Shown here: positions 15,818-21,952 of the stretch, one piece after another | Position numbering within the stretch: position 1 is the first letter of the stretch | Layout of the letters: every line of letters begins with the position of its first letter | NCBI GenBank assembly: GCA_031553615.1 | Contig: JAVBLJ010000038.1 | Location: forward strand, 1-21,952 | Origin: WQXF01 sp031553615 | Lineage (GTDB): Bacteria; Bacillota; Clostridia; Christensenellales; Aristaeellaceae | Reading direction: 5' to 3' | DNA: 21,952 nucleotides | Made by a program: the position numbers and the translations under genes | The notes under the pieces: model-generated | Seen by the model: only the letters and a program-made list of their open reading frames with translations | The model's database searches: none | What the model was told of the DNA's origin: nothing

Positions 15818-17130
15818 GCCGAGCCTCCCCGCGAACCATCTTCGATGGCGCGGGGTTTGGCGGCGGGCTCGTCGGCCTTCACGGTGGCGGCGAATGCCTT
15901 GTTTAGGGCCATCCATGCGGCGAGCGCCAGCAACAACAGCCCGGCGATCTCAAACACCAGGGCGGTGGGCACCCCATCGGCGATGGGGCCAAACAGCGCC
16001 ATGCCCAGCGGGAAGCAGAGCGTGGTGGCCATTTGCAAAAGGCCGGTGACTTGGGAGGCATGGGCCGGATCGACCTGCGCCTGCAGCAGCGAGAGGCAGG
16101 GCGCGCTGTGCTGTGGCACACAGAAACCGATCACCGCCATGACCATCAGGAAGAGCCAGAACTGCGCGGAGATGCCCAGCAGCGCGGTGAGCGCGCCGAG
16201 CACCACCGTGGCGATCAGCAGGGTGCGCGCACGGTTTTTCCAGCCGCCGCGCAGCGCGATGAATGCACCGCCGAGCATCGCGCCCAGGCCGTAGGCGATC
16301 TCAAGCTCGGTTAGCAGCCAATAGTCCACGCCAAAGGCGCGCTGCACTATCAGTGGGGTGAGCATGGAAACCGGAACCGTGAGCAGCACAGCCAACAGGT
16401 AGAAACCCAGTAGCGCGCGCACAGGCTGGGTCGACCAAGCGTAGAGCCAGCCCTCGCGTAGGCTGTGCCAGGGGCGGCGCGGCGGTTCGGCGGGCGCAGT
16501 CTGCTTCGGCAAGCGGATCAGCCCCAGCAGCACGCTGCCGACCAGCGCGGTGCCGACATCCAGGAAGAATACGTAGGCCAGCGACATCGCGCTCAGCATC
16601 CATGCGCTCACCACCGGCGGAATCAGAGCGGTGAAGGTTTGCAGGCTGGTGCTGATGCTATTCACGCGCGGCAGGTGTTCGGGCGGGGTCATCTGCACCA
16701 GCACGGCGTTGACTGCGGGCGCGTGGATGCCTGAGCCCAGGCCGCGCACCGCCGAAAGCACGAACAGCCACTCCAGGCTGCCGTTGCCGGTGAGGTAGAG
16801 CGTCGCCATGGCCAGGGTGGCCAGCGCGATGCCGAAATCGGCGATCATGATGAGCCGCTTACGGGGAAAACGCTCGGCCCACGCTTCGGCGACCGGGGTG
16901 ATGAGCGCTTGCGGCAGGAAGCTACACGCCACACCCAGGGCGAGCAGTGCTCCTGAGTTGGTGCTGCGCAGTATGTACCAAAAAATCGAGAACTGTACCA
17001 CCGAAGAGCCCAGCATGGAAATCCACTGGCCGCCCAGGAACAAGGTGAGCGGCTTAGCCCAGGCGGGCCAAGGCTGCGTGAGCCGGTTCAGCAACGAGGG
17101 CTTGTGTTTGCGCGCTTTTTTCGTTTGCAT
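15811..17130 (-). CDS. MFS efflux transporter (drug/siderophore exporter type)
   Basis: The 439-residue protein is a major facilitator with about 12 hydrophobic segments. The MFS motif between helices 2 and 3 is present as AEAWAERFPRKRLIM at about residues 81-95, and RGLGSGIHAPAVNAVL in helix 5 resembles the export-type motif of MefA/EntS-like proteins (MFS_3 group). Both halves are similar in length and linked by a loop near residues 209-225. Substrates in this group include macrolides, siderophores and other small toxic molecules; the substrate here is unknown. ACAGGAGG supports the ATG. Its coupling to a DNA glycosylase hints at a DNA-damaging compound as substrate, which is inference. Confidence 0.88.
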   Translation of the reverse strand: MQTKKARKHKPSLLNRLTQPWPAWAKPLTLFLGGQWISMLGSSVVQFSIFWYILRSTNSGALLALGVACSFLPQALITPVAEAWAERFPRKRLIMIADFGIALATLAMATLYLTGNGSLEWLFVLSAVRGLGSGIHAPAVNAVLVQMTPPEHLPRVNSISTSLQTFTALIPPVVSAWMLSAMSLAYVFFLDVGTALVGSVLLGLIRLPKQTAPAEPPRRPWHSLREGWLYAWSTQPVRALLGFYLLAVLLTVPVSMLTPLIVQRAFGVDYWLLTELEIAYGLGAMLGGAFIALRGGWKNRARTLLIATVVLGALTALLGISAQFWLFLMVMAVIGFCVPQHSAPCLSLLQAQVDPAHASQVTGLLQMATTLCFPLGMALFGPIADGVPTALVFEIAGLLLLALAAWMALNKAFAATVKADEPAAKPRAIEDGSRGGSAC

Positions 17131-17151
17131 GTTCGTCCTCCTGTCATCCTA

Positions 17152-17185
17152 TGGCAATTATGCCACGACATGCCGCTGCACACAA
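17152..17185 (-). promoter_or_regulatory. Promoter of the exporter-glycosylase operon with an overlapping palindrome
   Basis: On the minus strand -35 TTGTGT (17180-17185), a 17-base spacer and -10 CATAAT (17157-17162) with a TG extension lie shortly before the MFS start. A perfect inverted repeat TGGCA-ATTA-TGCCA (17152-17165) sits on the -10 box, the classical position for a repressor site. Confidence 0.6.
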
Positions 17186-17253
17186 GCGAACGCGAGCGAA
17201 ATCATCAAAAAACGGTTCCAAAGGGTGTTTTGGAGGGCTGGACGTCTTTACGG

Positions 17254-17372
17254 CGCTTCATATTACGGCACTTCATTTTACGACGCTTCATTTTACAGCA
17301 CTTCATTTTGCAGCGCTTCATTTTACAGCACTTCATTTTATGACACTTCATTTTACGGCGCTCAATATTTTG
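17254..17372. repeat. 15-bp tandem repeat, about 8 units
   Basis: Units of the form C(G/A)CTTCATTTTACRR start at 17254, 17269, 17284, 17299, 17314, 17329, 17344 and 17359 (the last is 14 bases), with a partial copy from 17373. Units beginning CGC and CAC mostly alternate, suggesting growth as 30-bp blocks. Because 15 is a multiple of 3, every frame shows a 5-residue periodic translation, which explains the long frames here. The rest of the 320-base gap between 17131 and 17452 holds only the minus-strand promoter described above and the leader of the small cysteine-rich gene. Confidence 0.85.
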
Positions 17373-17452
17373 CGCTTCATGAGGTGCGCTTTGTCTGGAC
17401 ACACTATGGATACACGCCGGCTTCGGCCCGGCAGACGAGGAGGAGGACATCC

Positions 17453-17614
17453 ATGAGCAAGATACAATGCGTGGATTGCGGCAGCGCGCACGATTCGCGC
17501 GAGATGCGGGGGTGCAAGAGTTGTGGCGCATCGGTGTGCGGCCAATGCGCGGCCCGGCAGGGCAATTTCTGCACCGATTGCGCCGGGCAGGACGAGTGCA
17601 TCGTTCCCGACTGA
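17453..17614 (+). CDS. Small cysteine-rich zinc-binding protein
   Basis: A 53-residue protein with nine cysteines, of which eight fall in four CxxC pairs: Cys6/9, 21/24, 29/32 and 40/43, plus Cys49. The spacing suggests two zinc knuckles or one cross-braced treble-clef-like finger. A strong ribosome binding site (GAGGAGGAGG) lies about 6 bases before the ATG, which is why I accept it despite the small size. It has no membrane segment and no recognisable family name. It sits between the tandem repeat and the promoter of the ABC-F gene, and no terminator is evident immediately after its stop. A role in nucleic acid or protein binding is only a guess. Confidence 0.7.
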   Translation: MSKIQCVDCGSAHDSREMRGCKSCGASVCGQCAARQGNFCTDCAGQDECIVPD

Positions 17615-17629
17615 GCGGGAGGCGCTGCG

Positions 17630-17658
17630 TTGACAAGCGCCGCCGCGCGTGCTATGAT
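17630..17658 (+). promoter_or_regulatory. Strong promoter of the ABC-F leader transcript
   Basis: TTGACA (17630-17635), a 17-base spacer and TATGAT (17653-17658) start a transcript about 310 bases upstream of the ABC-F start codon. A strong promoter this far upstream of a resistance gene fits control by premature termination rather than at initiation. Confidence 0.85.
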
Positions 17659-17709
17659 GAACGCAAGATACCAAATCGAAGCAAGATTTCTGATCTAAGC
17701 GGGATTTCT

Positions 17710-17751
17710 ATGGATTCGGCAAACGATTCGGGCGAAAGGGTGACAGGATGA
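17710..17751 (+). CDS. Possible 13-residue upstream ORF in the ABC-F leader
   Basis: ATG to TGA encodes MDSANDSGERVTG. The ribosome binding site is weak (AAGCGGG). Its stop overlaps the start of the next leader ORF as ATGA, which would allow termination-reinitiation. It could feed ribosomes to the six-codon ORF, or it may not be translated at all. Confidence 0.35.
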   Translation: MDSANDSGERVTG

Positions 17752-17768
17752 AGATTTTTTCTTGCTAA
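17748..17768 (+). CDS. Six-codon leader peptide (MKIFSC) of the ABC-F attenuator
   Basis: ATG AAG ATT TTT TCT TGC TAA follows GAAAGGG at a spacing of 7 bases. The last codons (17757-17766) are the same bases that form segment 1 of the attenuator stem, so a ribosome stalled on this ORF would mask that segment. Very short hydrophobic leader peptides of this kind are known before other antibiotic-inducible genes such as msr(D) and erm. Translation here is predicted from the sequence and not shown. Confidence 0.6.
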   Translation: MKIFSC

Positions 17769-17818
17769 ACGAAAGGCGGCGCGGGCGTGTGATCGCTTTG
17801 TGCTGCAGCAAGAAAATG
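17757..17818 (+). promoter_or_regulatory. Attenuator segments 1 and 2 (anti-antiterminator stem)
   Basis: Segment 1 TTTTCTTGCT (17757-17766) pairs perfectly with segment 2 AGCAAGAAAA (17807-17816). Segment 2, as GCAAGAAAATG (17808-17818), can instead pair over 11 perfect bases with CATTTTCTTGC (17901-17911), the distal arm of the terminator. The two states exclude each other: 1:2 allows the terminator, while 2:4 destroys it. An independent small hairpin (CAGCGCG, TTTT loop, CGTGCTG) lies at about 17852-17869. Confidence 0.65.
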
Positions 17819-17890
17819 TCTTTACCAGGTTAGCCTGCCCATAACCGATTCGCAGCGCGTTTTCGTGCTGTGTTCACGATGTGCAGCGCT

Positions 17891-17920
17891 GCCGCAAGAG
17901 CATTTTCTTGCGGCTTTTTT
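17891..17920 (+). terminator. Intrinsic terminator (attenuator) before the ABC-F gene
   Basis: GCCGCAAGA (17891-17899) and TCTTGCGGC (17906-17914) form a 9-bp stem with a 6-base loop, followed by TTTTTT (17915-17920). It stands inside the leader, 58 bases before the ABC-F start codon, so it must act on transcripts heading into that gene. Confidence 0.85.
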
Positions 17921-17977
17921 GTGCATCGCCGTTAAACAGCGTCCAGAACAGCGCCTTCATTTATTAGGAGGAAAACC

Positions 17978-19561
17978 ATGGCCAATATCATCGTAAACGA
18001 CCTTACATTCTGCCATGAGGGCAGCTATGAAAACCTTTTTTCGCACGTGAGCTTCACGCTGGATACCGATTGGAAGCTGGGCTTTATCGGCCGGAATGGA
18101 CGCGGAAAGACCACGTTTTTGCGCATATTGATGGGCGAATTGCCCTACCAGGGCAGCATTGCCACTCCGGTGCGCTTCGCGTGCTTCCCCTTTGTGCTGC
18201 GCGAGGAACAGCTGGATTGGGATACCCTGCGGGTGGCCCGCGAAGCCATTGCACCCTATGACGCCTGGGAGGCCGAGATGCGAGTGACCTCGCAGAGCGC
18301 TGATACGATGGAGACCTATGCGCAAGTGTTCGACCGCTACCAAGCGCACGATGGCTTCACCATCGATGAGCAGATTGAAAAGGAGATCGGCAAGCTGGGA
18401 GTCGAGGGTGACGTGCTGCGCCGTCCATTGCGCACGCTCAGCCCGGGCGAGCGCGCCAAGGTGCTGCTGGCCGCGCTCTTCCTGCGCAAGAACAACTTTC
18501 TGCTCATCGACGAGCCAACCAACCACCTCGACACGAACGGCCGGGAGCGCATGGCGCGCTACCTGGCGGGCAAAAAGGGATTCATACTGGTATCGCACGA
18601 CCGCGCGTTTTTGGATCGCGCCATCGACCATGTGCTCAGCATCAACAAAGCCACCATCGAGGTGCAGCAGGGCAACTTCTCCAGTTGGTGGTACAATAAA
18701 GAAATGAAGGATCAGTACGAGCTGGACGAAAACGCGCAGCTCAAATCGCAGATACGCCGCCTAAAGCAGACCGCGCACGAGAAGGCGGAATGGTCGGATG
18801 CGGTGGAACGCACCAAGATTGGCACCCACACGTACGATCGGGGCGCGGTGGGGCATAAGGCCGCTAAGATGATGCAGCGCTCCAAGGCGATCGAGCAGCG
18901 CGTACACCGCGCGGTCGAGGAAAAATCCGCGCTTTTGCACGACATCGAAACCAGCGAGCCGGTCAAGCTGATCCCGCTGACCTATCACAAAGAACGGCTG
19001 CTGGAGGTGCGCGATCTTTCGATCCAGTATGGTCAGCATGGCGAGCGCACGGTGTTTTCGGGGCTCTCCTTCGAGGTGCTGCGCGGCGAGCGCGTGGCCA
19101 TCACCGGCCCGAATGGGTGCGGCAAAAGCAGCGTGCTCAAGCTGCTGATGGGTCAGCCCATCCCTCACAGCGGCGAGGTGCGCTTGGGAAGCGGGCTGGT
19201 GATATCGTACGTGTCGCAATCCACCGACCATCTGGCTGGACCGCTGGACGACTACCTGCTGGCGCAGGGGCTGAACATTACGCTGGTTCGATCGCTGCTG
19301 CGCAAGCTCGATTTCTCCCGCGTACAGTTTGAGCAGCCCATCGAACGATTCAGCGAGGGGCAAAAAAAGAAGCTTCTGCTGGCCGCATCGCTTTCGCAGC
19401 AGGCACATCTCTATATTTGGGATGAGCCGCTGAACTTCATCGATGTGCTTTCGCGCATGCAGATCGAGTCGCTGATCCTCGAATTCAAGCCCGCGCTGCT
19501 GTTTGTGGAGCACGACGGCGTGTTTTGCGAGCGCATCGCCACCCAATGGGTGAGGCTGTGA
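17978..19561 (+). CDS. Lsa-type ABC-F ribosomal protection protein
   Basis: This 527-residue soluble protein has two ATP-binding domains and no membrane segments. Walker A1 is GRNGRGKTT (38-46), signature 1 LSPGE (154-158) and Walker B1 LLIDEPTNHLD with Asp178/Glu179. Walker A2 is GPNGCGKSS (377-385), signature 2 FSEGQ, and Walker B2 IWDEP with Asp482/Glu483. The linker between the domains (about 235-325, basic and helical) is the part that reaches the peptidyl transferase centre. The opening (DWKLGFIGRNGRGKTT), ILVSHDRAF and LYIWDEPLNFID match the Lsa proteins, which displace lincosamides, streptogramin A and pleuromutilins from the ribosome. AGGAGG precedes the ATG. The drug range cannot be read from the sequence. 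Expression is probably controlled by the upstream attenuator. Confidence 0.92.
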   Translation: MANIIVNDLTFCHEGSYENLFSHVSFTLDTDWKLGFIGRNGRGKTTFLRILMGELPYQGSIATPVRFACFPFVLREEQLDWDTLRVAREAIAPYDAWEAEMRVTSQSADTMETYAQVFDRYQAHDGFTIDEQIEKEIGKLGVEGDVLRRPLRTLSPGERAKVLLAALFLRKNNFLLIDEPTNHLDTNGRERMARYLAGKKGFILVSHDRAFLDRAIDHVLSINKATIEVQQGNFSSWWYNKEMKDQYELDENAQLKSQIRRLKQTAHEKAEWSDAVERTKIGTHTYDRGAVGHKAAKMMQRSKAIEQRVHRAVEEKSALLHDIETSEPVKLIPLTYHKERLLEVRDLSIQYGQHGERTVFSGLSFEVLRGERVAITGPNGCGKSSVLKLLMGQPIPHSGEVRLGSGLVISYVSQSTDHLAGPLDDYLLAQGLNITLVRSLLRKLDFSRVQFEQPIERFSEGQKKKLLLAASLSQQAHLYIWDEPLNFIDVLSRMQIESLILEFKPALLFVEHDGVFCERIATQWVRL

Positions 19562-19583
19562 CCGCAAGCCTTTGGCGAACGGT

Positions 19584-19607
19584 CTGGCAGCCTTTTGCCA
19601 GCTTTTT
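19584..19607 (+). terminator. Intrinsic terminator of the ABC-F gene
   Basis: CTGGCA (19584-19589) pairs with TGCCAG (19596-19601), and TTTTT follows at 19603-19607, 22 bases after the ABC-F stop. The stem is short, so termination may be incomplete. Confidence 0.65.
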
Positions 19608-19619
19608 GTCTCGCGCATG

Positions 19620-19648
19620 TTGTCAGCGCTGTATGCGCATGGTATGAT
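19620..19648 (+). promoter_or_regulatory. Promoter of the phosphoglucomutase gene
   Basis: TTGTCA (19620-19625), a 17-base spacer and TATGAT (19643-19648) lie about 165 bases upstream of the start codon, leaving a long leader. Confidence 0.75.
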
Positions 19649-19719
19649 GTGCTTAGAAAATAGGTGCTGCACACCCAAGACACCCAATACGCGCAATGTA
19701 CGCAATCAAGAAGAACATG

Positions 19720-19751
19720 CGACATGCGTTGTGAATGCGGCATGTCGTTTT
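19720..19751 (+). promoter_or_regulatory. Terminator-like hairpin in the phosphoglucomutase leader
   Basis: CGACATGC (19720-19727) pairs perfectly with GCATGTCG (19740-19747) around a 12-base loop and is followed by TTTT (19748-19751). The T-run is short, so it may be a weak attenuator or an mRNA-stabilising hairpin. Confidence 0.45.
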
Positions 19752-19812
19752 GTAGGATCGCTGTCGTACGGAAGGATTGCGTATCGTTCATGGGATTAGA
19801 GGAGGAACGTGT

Positions 19813-21528
19813 ATGACTTATCAGGAGCGTTACCAGGCGTGGCTTCAAGAATGCGCCGTCGATTCCGCCGCCCTGGCCGAGCTGCGGTCCATCGCGGGGA
19901 ACGAAGCCGAGATCGAGGATCGCTTCTATACCGAGCTATCCTTCGGGACGGCGGGCATGCGCGGCGTGCTGGGCATGGGCGCAAACCGCATGAACATCTA
20001 CAACGTGCGCATGGCCACGCGCGGCTTTGCCGATTATATCAATCGCGATCCAACCCAGGCCGAGCAGGGCGTGGTCATCGCGTACGATTCGCGCCGCATG
20101 TCGCCCGAGTTCGCCCGCGAGACCGCGCTGGTGCTCTGCGCACAGGGCATCAAGACCTATCTGTTTGAATCGCTGCGCCCGGTGCCGGTGCTTTCCTTCG
20201 CAGTGCGCGAGTTGCATGCCATTGCGGGCGTGGTGATCACCGCCAGCCACAATCCGCCGCAGTACAATGGATATAAAGTGTATTGGGAAGACGGCGCGCA
20301 GCTCCCGCCCGAGCGCGCCGACGCTGTGCTTTCCTGCATTCGCGCCACCGGATTTGCGGACGCATTGCCCATGAACGAGGCAAAGGCCAAGGAGGCCGGG
20401 CTGCTCACCATGATCGGCGCGGCCATCGACGATGCGTATATCGCCCGGGTGCGCACGCTTTCGGTGCAGCCCAAGCTGATGGCTGCCGAGGGCAAGAACC
20501 TAAAGATCGTGTACACGCCGCTCCATGGCTCGGGGAACATCCCGGTGCGCCGCATTTTGCGCGAGATCGGCATCGAGGGCGTGATCGTGGTGCCCGAGCA
20601 GGAGCTGCCCGATCCGGATTTTTCGACCATCAAGGTGCCGAATCCGGAAGATCCGGCGGCGTTCAAGCTCGCGATGGCGCTGGCCGACCGCGAGGGCGCG
20701 GATTGCATATTCGGCACCGATCCCGATTGTGACCGCGTGGGCATTGCCGTGAAGGACGAGCGCGGCGAGTATTACCTGATGAGCGGCAACCAGATCGGCT
20801 GCCTCCTGCTCTACTATATCCTCACCAGCCGTAAGGCGCTGGGCAACCTGCCCACCAACGGCGCCGCCGTCAAATCCATCGTGTCTACCGAGATGGCGCG
20901 CAAGATCGCCGCCAGCTTTGGCGTTGAGATGTTCGACGTGCTGACCGGCTTTAAGTTCATCGCCGAAAAGATTCAGGAGTTTGAGGAGGCGCGCTCGTAT
21001 GCCTTCCTGTTTGGATTTGAGGAAAGCTATGGCTACCTCTCCTCGACCTTCGTGCGGGATAAGGACGGGGTCAATGCATCCATGCTGATCGCGGAAGCGG
21101 CGGCCTGGGCCAAATCACAGGGGAAGACACTTTACGACATTTTGCAGGAGATTTACGCGCAGTACGGCTACTACACCGAGGATGTGATGTCCGTTGCGCT
21201 GCCCGGCAAGGATGGATTGGAGCAGATGCAGGGCATCATGCGCCGTCTGCGCGAGCAACCGCCCAAAGAGCTTGCGGGGCTGCGCGTGGTGGCTGTGCGC
21301 GATTACCTGAGTGGACTGCGCACTACCGGCGGCCGGACCGAGCTCATGGGCATGCCCGCCTCGGACGTGCTATACTTCGAGCTGGAGCAGGACGCGTGGG
21401 TTTGCGTGCGGCCTTCGGGCACCGAGCCCAAGATGAAGCTGTACATCAATACGCGCGGAGCCGATAAGGCCGCGGCCGCAAGCCAGAACTCTGCGCTAAA
21501 GGCGGCGGCCAAGGCGCTGACCGAATAG
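19813..21528 (+). CDS. pgcA: Phosphoglucomutase/phosphomannomutase (alpha-D-phosphohexomutase family)
   Basis: The 571-residue cytoplasmic enzyme interconverts glucose-1-phosphate and glucose-6-phosphate and may also act on mannose or pentose phosphates. The catalytic serine is Ser145 in TASHNP, the Mg-binding loop is DPDCDR (303-308), the sugar-binding loop is GFEESYGY (401-408) and the phosphate-binding loop is RPSGTEPK (533-540), in the usual order of four domains. Length and motifs fit the Bacillus PgcA group rather than the shorter GlmM or ManB proteins. AGAGGAGG supports the ATG at 19813. The in-frame ATG at 19777 lies upstream of this site and is rejected. It makes precursors for glycogen, teichoic acid or exopolysaccharide synthesis. 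The gene is alone in its unit, and no terminator is obvious before the rRNA promoter. Confidence 0.93.
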   Translation: MTYQERYQAWLQECAVDSAALAELRSIAGNEAEIEDRFYTELSFGTAGMRGVLGMGANRMNIYNVRMATRGFADYINRDPTQAEQGVVIAYDSRRMSPEFARETALVLCAQGIKTYLFESLRPVPVLSFAVRELHAIAGVVITASHNPPQYNGYKVYWEDGAQLPPERADAVLSCIRATGFADALPMNEAKAKEAGLLTMIGAAIDDAYIARVRTLSVQPKLMAAEGKNLKIVYTPLHGSGNIPVRRILREIGIEGVIVVPEQELPDPDFSTIKVPNPEDPAAFKLAMALADREGADCIFGTDPDCDRVGIAVKDERGEYYLMSGNQIGCLLLYYILTSRKALGNLPTNGAAVKSIVSTEMARKIAASFGVEMFDVLTGFKFIAEKIQEFEEARSYAFLFGFEESYGYLSSTFVRDKDGVNASMLIAEAAAWAKSQGKTLYDILQEIYAQYGYYTEDVMSVALPGKDGLEQMQGIMRRLREQPPKELAGLRVVAVRDYLSGLRTTGGRTELMGMPASDVLYFELEQDAWVCVRPSGTEPKMKLYINTRGADKAAAASQNSALKAAAKALTE

Positions 21529-21632
21529 GAGACGCTTGGGCATGAGGCGGCTTTGCGATGCACAGAAAGCCTGCGGAAGCATAGGTATAATATCGATGGC
21601 GTTGGTGCAAAATGGAATATGTCAAAACAACG

Positions 21633-21680
21633 ATTTTTCTGAAAAATGCTGTTGACAACAGCGGGATACCGTGATATTCT
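21633..21680 (+). promoter_or_regulatory. Ribosomal RNA operon promoter with AT-rich upstream element
   Basis: TTGACA (21652-21657), a 17-base spacer and TATTCT (21675-21680) are preceded by an A/T-rich tract including ATTTTT-CTG-AAAAAT (21633-21647), in the position of an UP element. The leader from here to 16S contains CCTTGAAAAC (21738-21747), similar to the boxA-like sequence of clostridial rRNA leaders. The rest of the gap from 21529 holds no gene that I can see. Confidence 0.8.
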
Positions 21681-21815
21681 ATACAAGCTCTCGCGAGCGG
21701 CGCAGGACAAAAGCGAGCGGGAACGGGAGCAAGCGATCCTTGAAAACGATACAGGACAGAGAAGAGAAAAGACAGTTGATTCTGAAATGAGTTTTGAATC
21801 TTGGAGGTCAACCTG

Positions 21816-21835
21816 AAAGCGAGCGAAAGCGAGCG
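21816..21835 (+). repeat. Tandem 10-bp repeat in the rRNA leader
   Basis: AAAGCGAGCG occurs twice in tandem (21816-21825 and 21826-21835), with a third copy 106 bases upstream (21710-21719). All are in the untranslated leader between the rRNA promoter and mature 16S. Confidence 0.6.
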
Positions 21836-21873
21836 AGAGGGAAGAACCAGTAACCAAGAGGAGATACAGGATG

Positions 21874-21952
21874 AAACACAAGAGTTTGATCCTGGCTCAG
21901 GACGAACGCTGGCGGCATGCCTAACACATGCAAGTCGAGCGGGGATAGTGAC
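21874..21952 (+). rRNA. rrs: 16S ribosomal RNA, 5' end (partial)
   Basis: AGAGTTTGATCCTGGCTCAG at 21881-21900 is the universal 16S site at E. coli positions 8-27, followed by the conserved GACGAACGCTGGCGGC and CTAACACATGCAAGTCGA. The mature 5' end is therefore estimated at about 21874. The gene runs off the right edge. The GCATGCCTAACACATGCAAG form is typical of Firmicutes. A short reading frame across this point is spurious. Confidence 0.97.

Noticed and set aside
17254..17372. CRISPR array
   Set aside because: Units are contiguous with no unique spacers and no cas genes are nearby.
16808..17614. Plus-strand frame with a periodic SFYxT/A pentapeptide, and the minus-strand KMKC pentapeptide frame in the same region
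   Set aside because: The periodicity is forced in all frames by the 15-bp tandem repeat. The plus-strand frame starts antisense to the MFS gene, and its only credible coding part is the small cysteine-rich gene with its own ribosome binding site at 17453.
21586..21591. TATAAT as an additional rRNA promoter
   Set aside because: No acceptable -35 box at 16-19 bases upstream and no TG extension, so a second promoter cannot be supported.
21871..21952. Short reading frame beginning ATGAAACACAAG
   Set aside because: It runs into the conserved 16S rRNA sequence. The apparent ribosome binding site is coincidental.

Overview
The window looks like chromosomal DNA from a GC-rich, low-complexity-codon Firmicute, most likely a member of the class Clostridia. 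The evidence is the 5' end of a 16S rRNA gene at the right edge, strong AGGAGG-type ribosome binding sites before nearly every gene, sigma-A promoters with 17-base spacers, and a gene set typical of anaerobic gut Clostridia (M13 peptidase, SIMPL protein, Lsa-type ABC-F, PgcA-type phosphosugar mutase, GH29 fucosidase). The species cannot be named from the sequence alone.

Layout. Bases 1-152 form a long imperfect inverted repeat that could be a structured RNA. It is followed by a divergent pair of secreted proteins of unknown function (171-1922 minus; 2170-3558 plus) and a cytoplasmic alpha-L-fucosidase (3598-4911). A bidirectional terminator separates these from a minus-strand block: a secreted M13 zinc metallopeptidase, a secreted SIMPL-domain protein, and an ECF sigma factor/anti-sigma factor pair. 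Divergent from the sigma gene is a consensus promoter driving trkA-trkH (potassium uptake), followed by an orotate-phosphoribosyltransferase-like gene coupled to an RluA-family pseudouridine synthase. Facing them on the minus strand is a two-gene operon: an MFS exporter overlapping a YcaQ-family DNA glycosylase. Then come an 8-unit 15-bp tandem repeat, a 53-residue cysteine-rich protein, an Lsa-type ABC-F ribosome protection gene with a long regulated leader, a phosphoglucomutase, and a ribosomal RNA operon promoter with the first 79 or so bases of 16S rRNA.

The most interesting object is the roughly 310-base leader of the ABC-F gene (17659-17977). It contains a six-codon leader ORF (MKIFSC) whose own codons pair with a downstream segment. 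That segment can alternatively pair, over 11 perfect base pairs, with the 3' arm of an intrinsic terminator just before the ABC-F gene. This is the geometry of ribosome-stalling transcription attenuation, so the gene is probably switched on by the antibiotics it protects against. Other points worth following are direct repeats over two minus-strand promoter regions (M13 peptidase and SIMPL), a palindrome on the -10 box of the exporter/glycosylase operon, and the unexplained structured element at the left edge.
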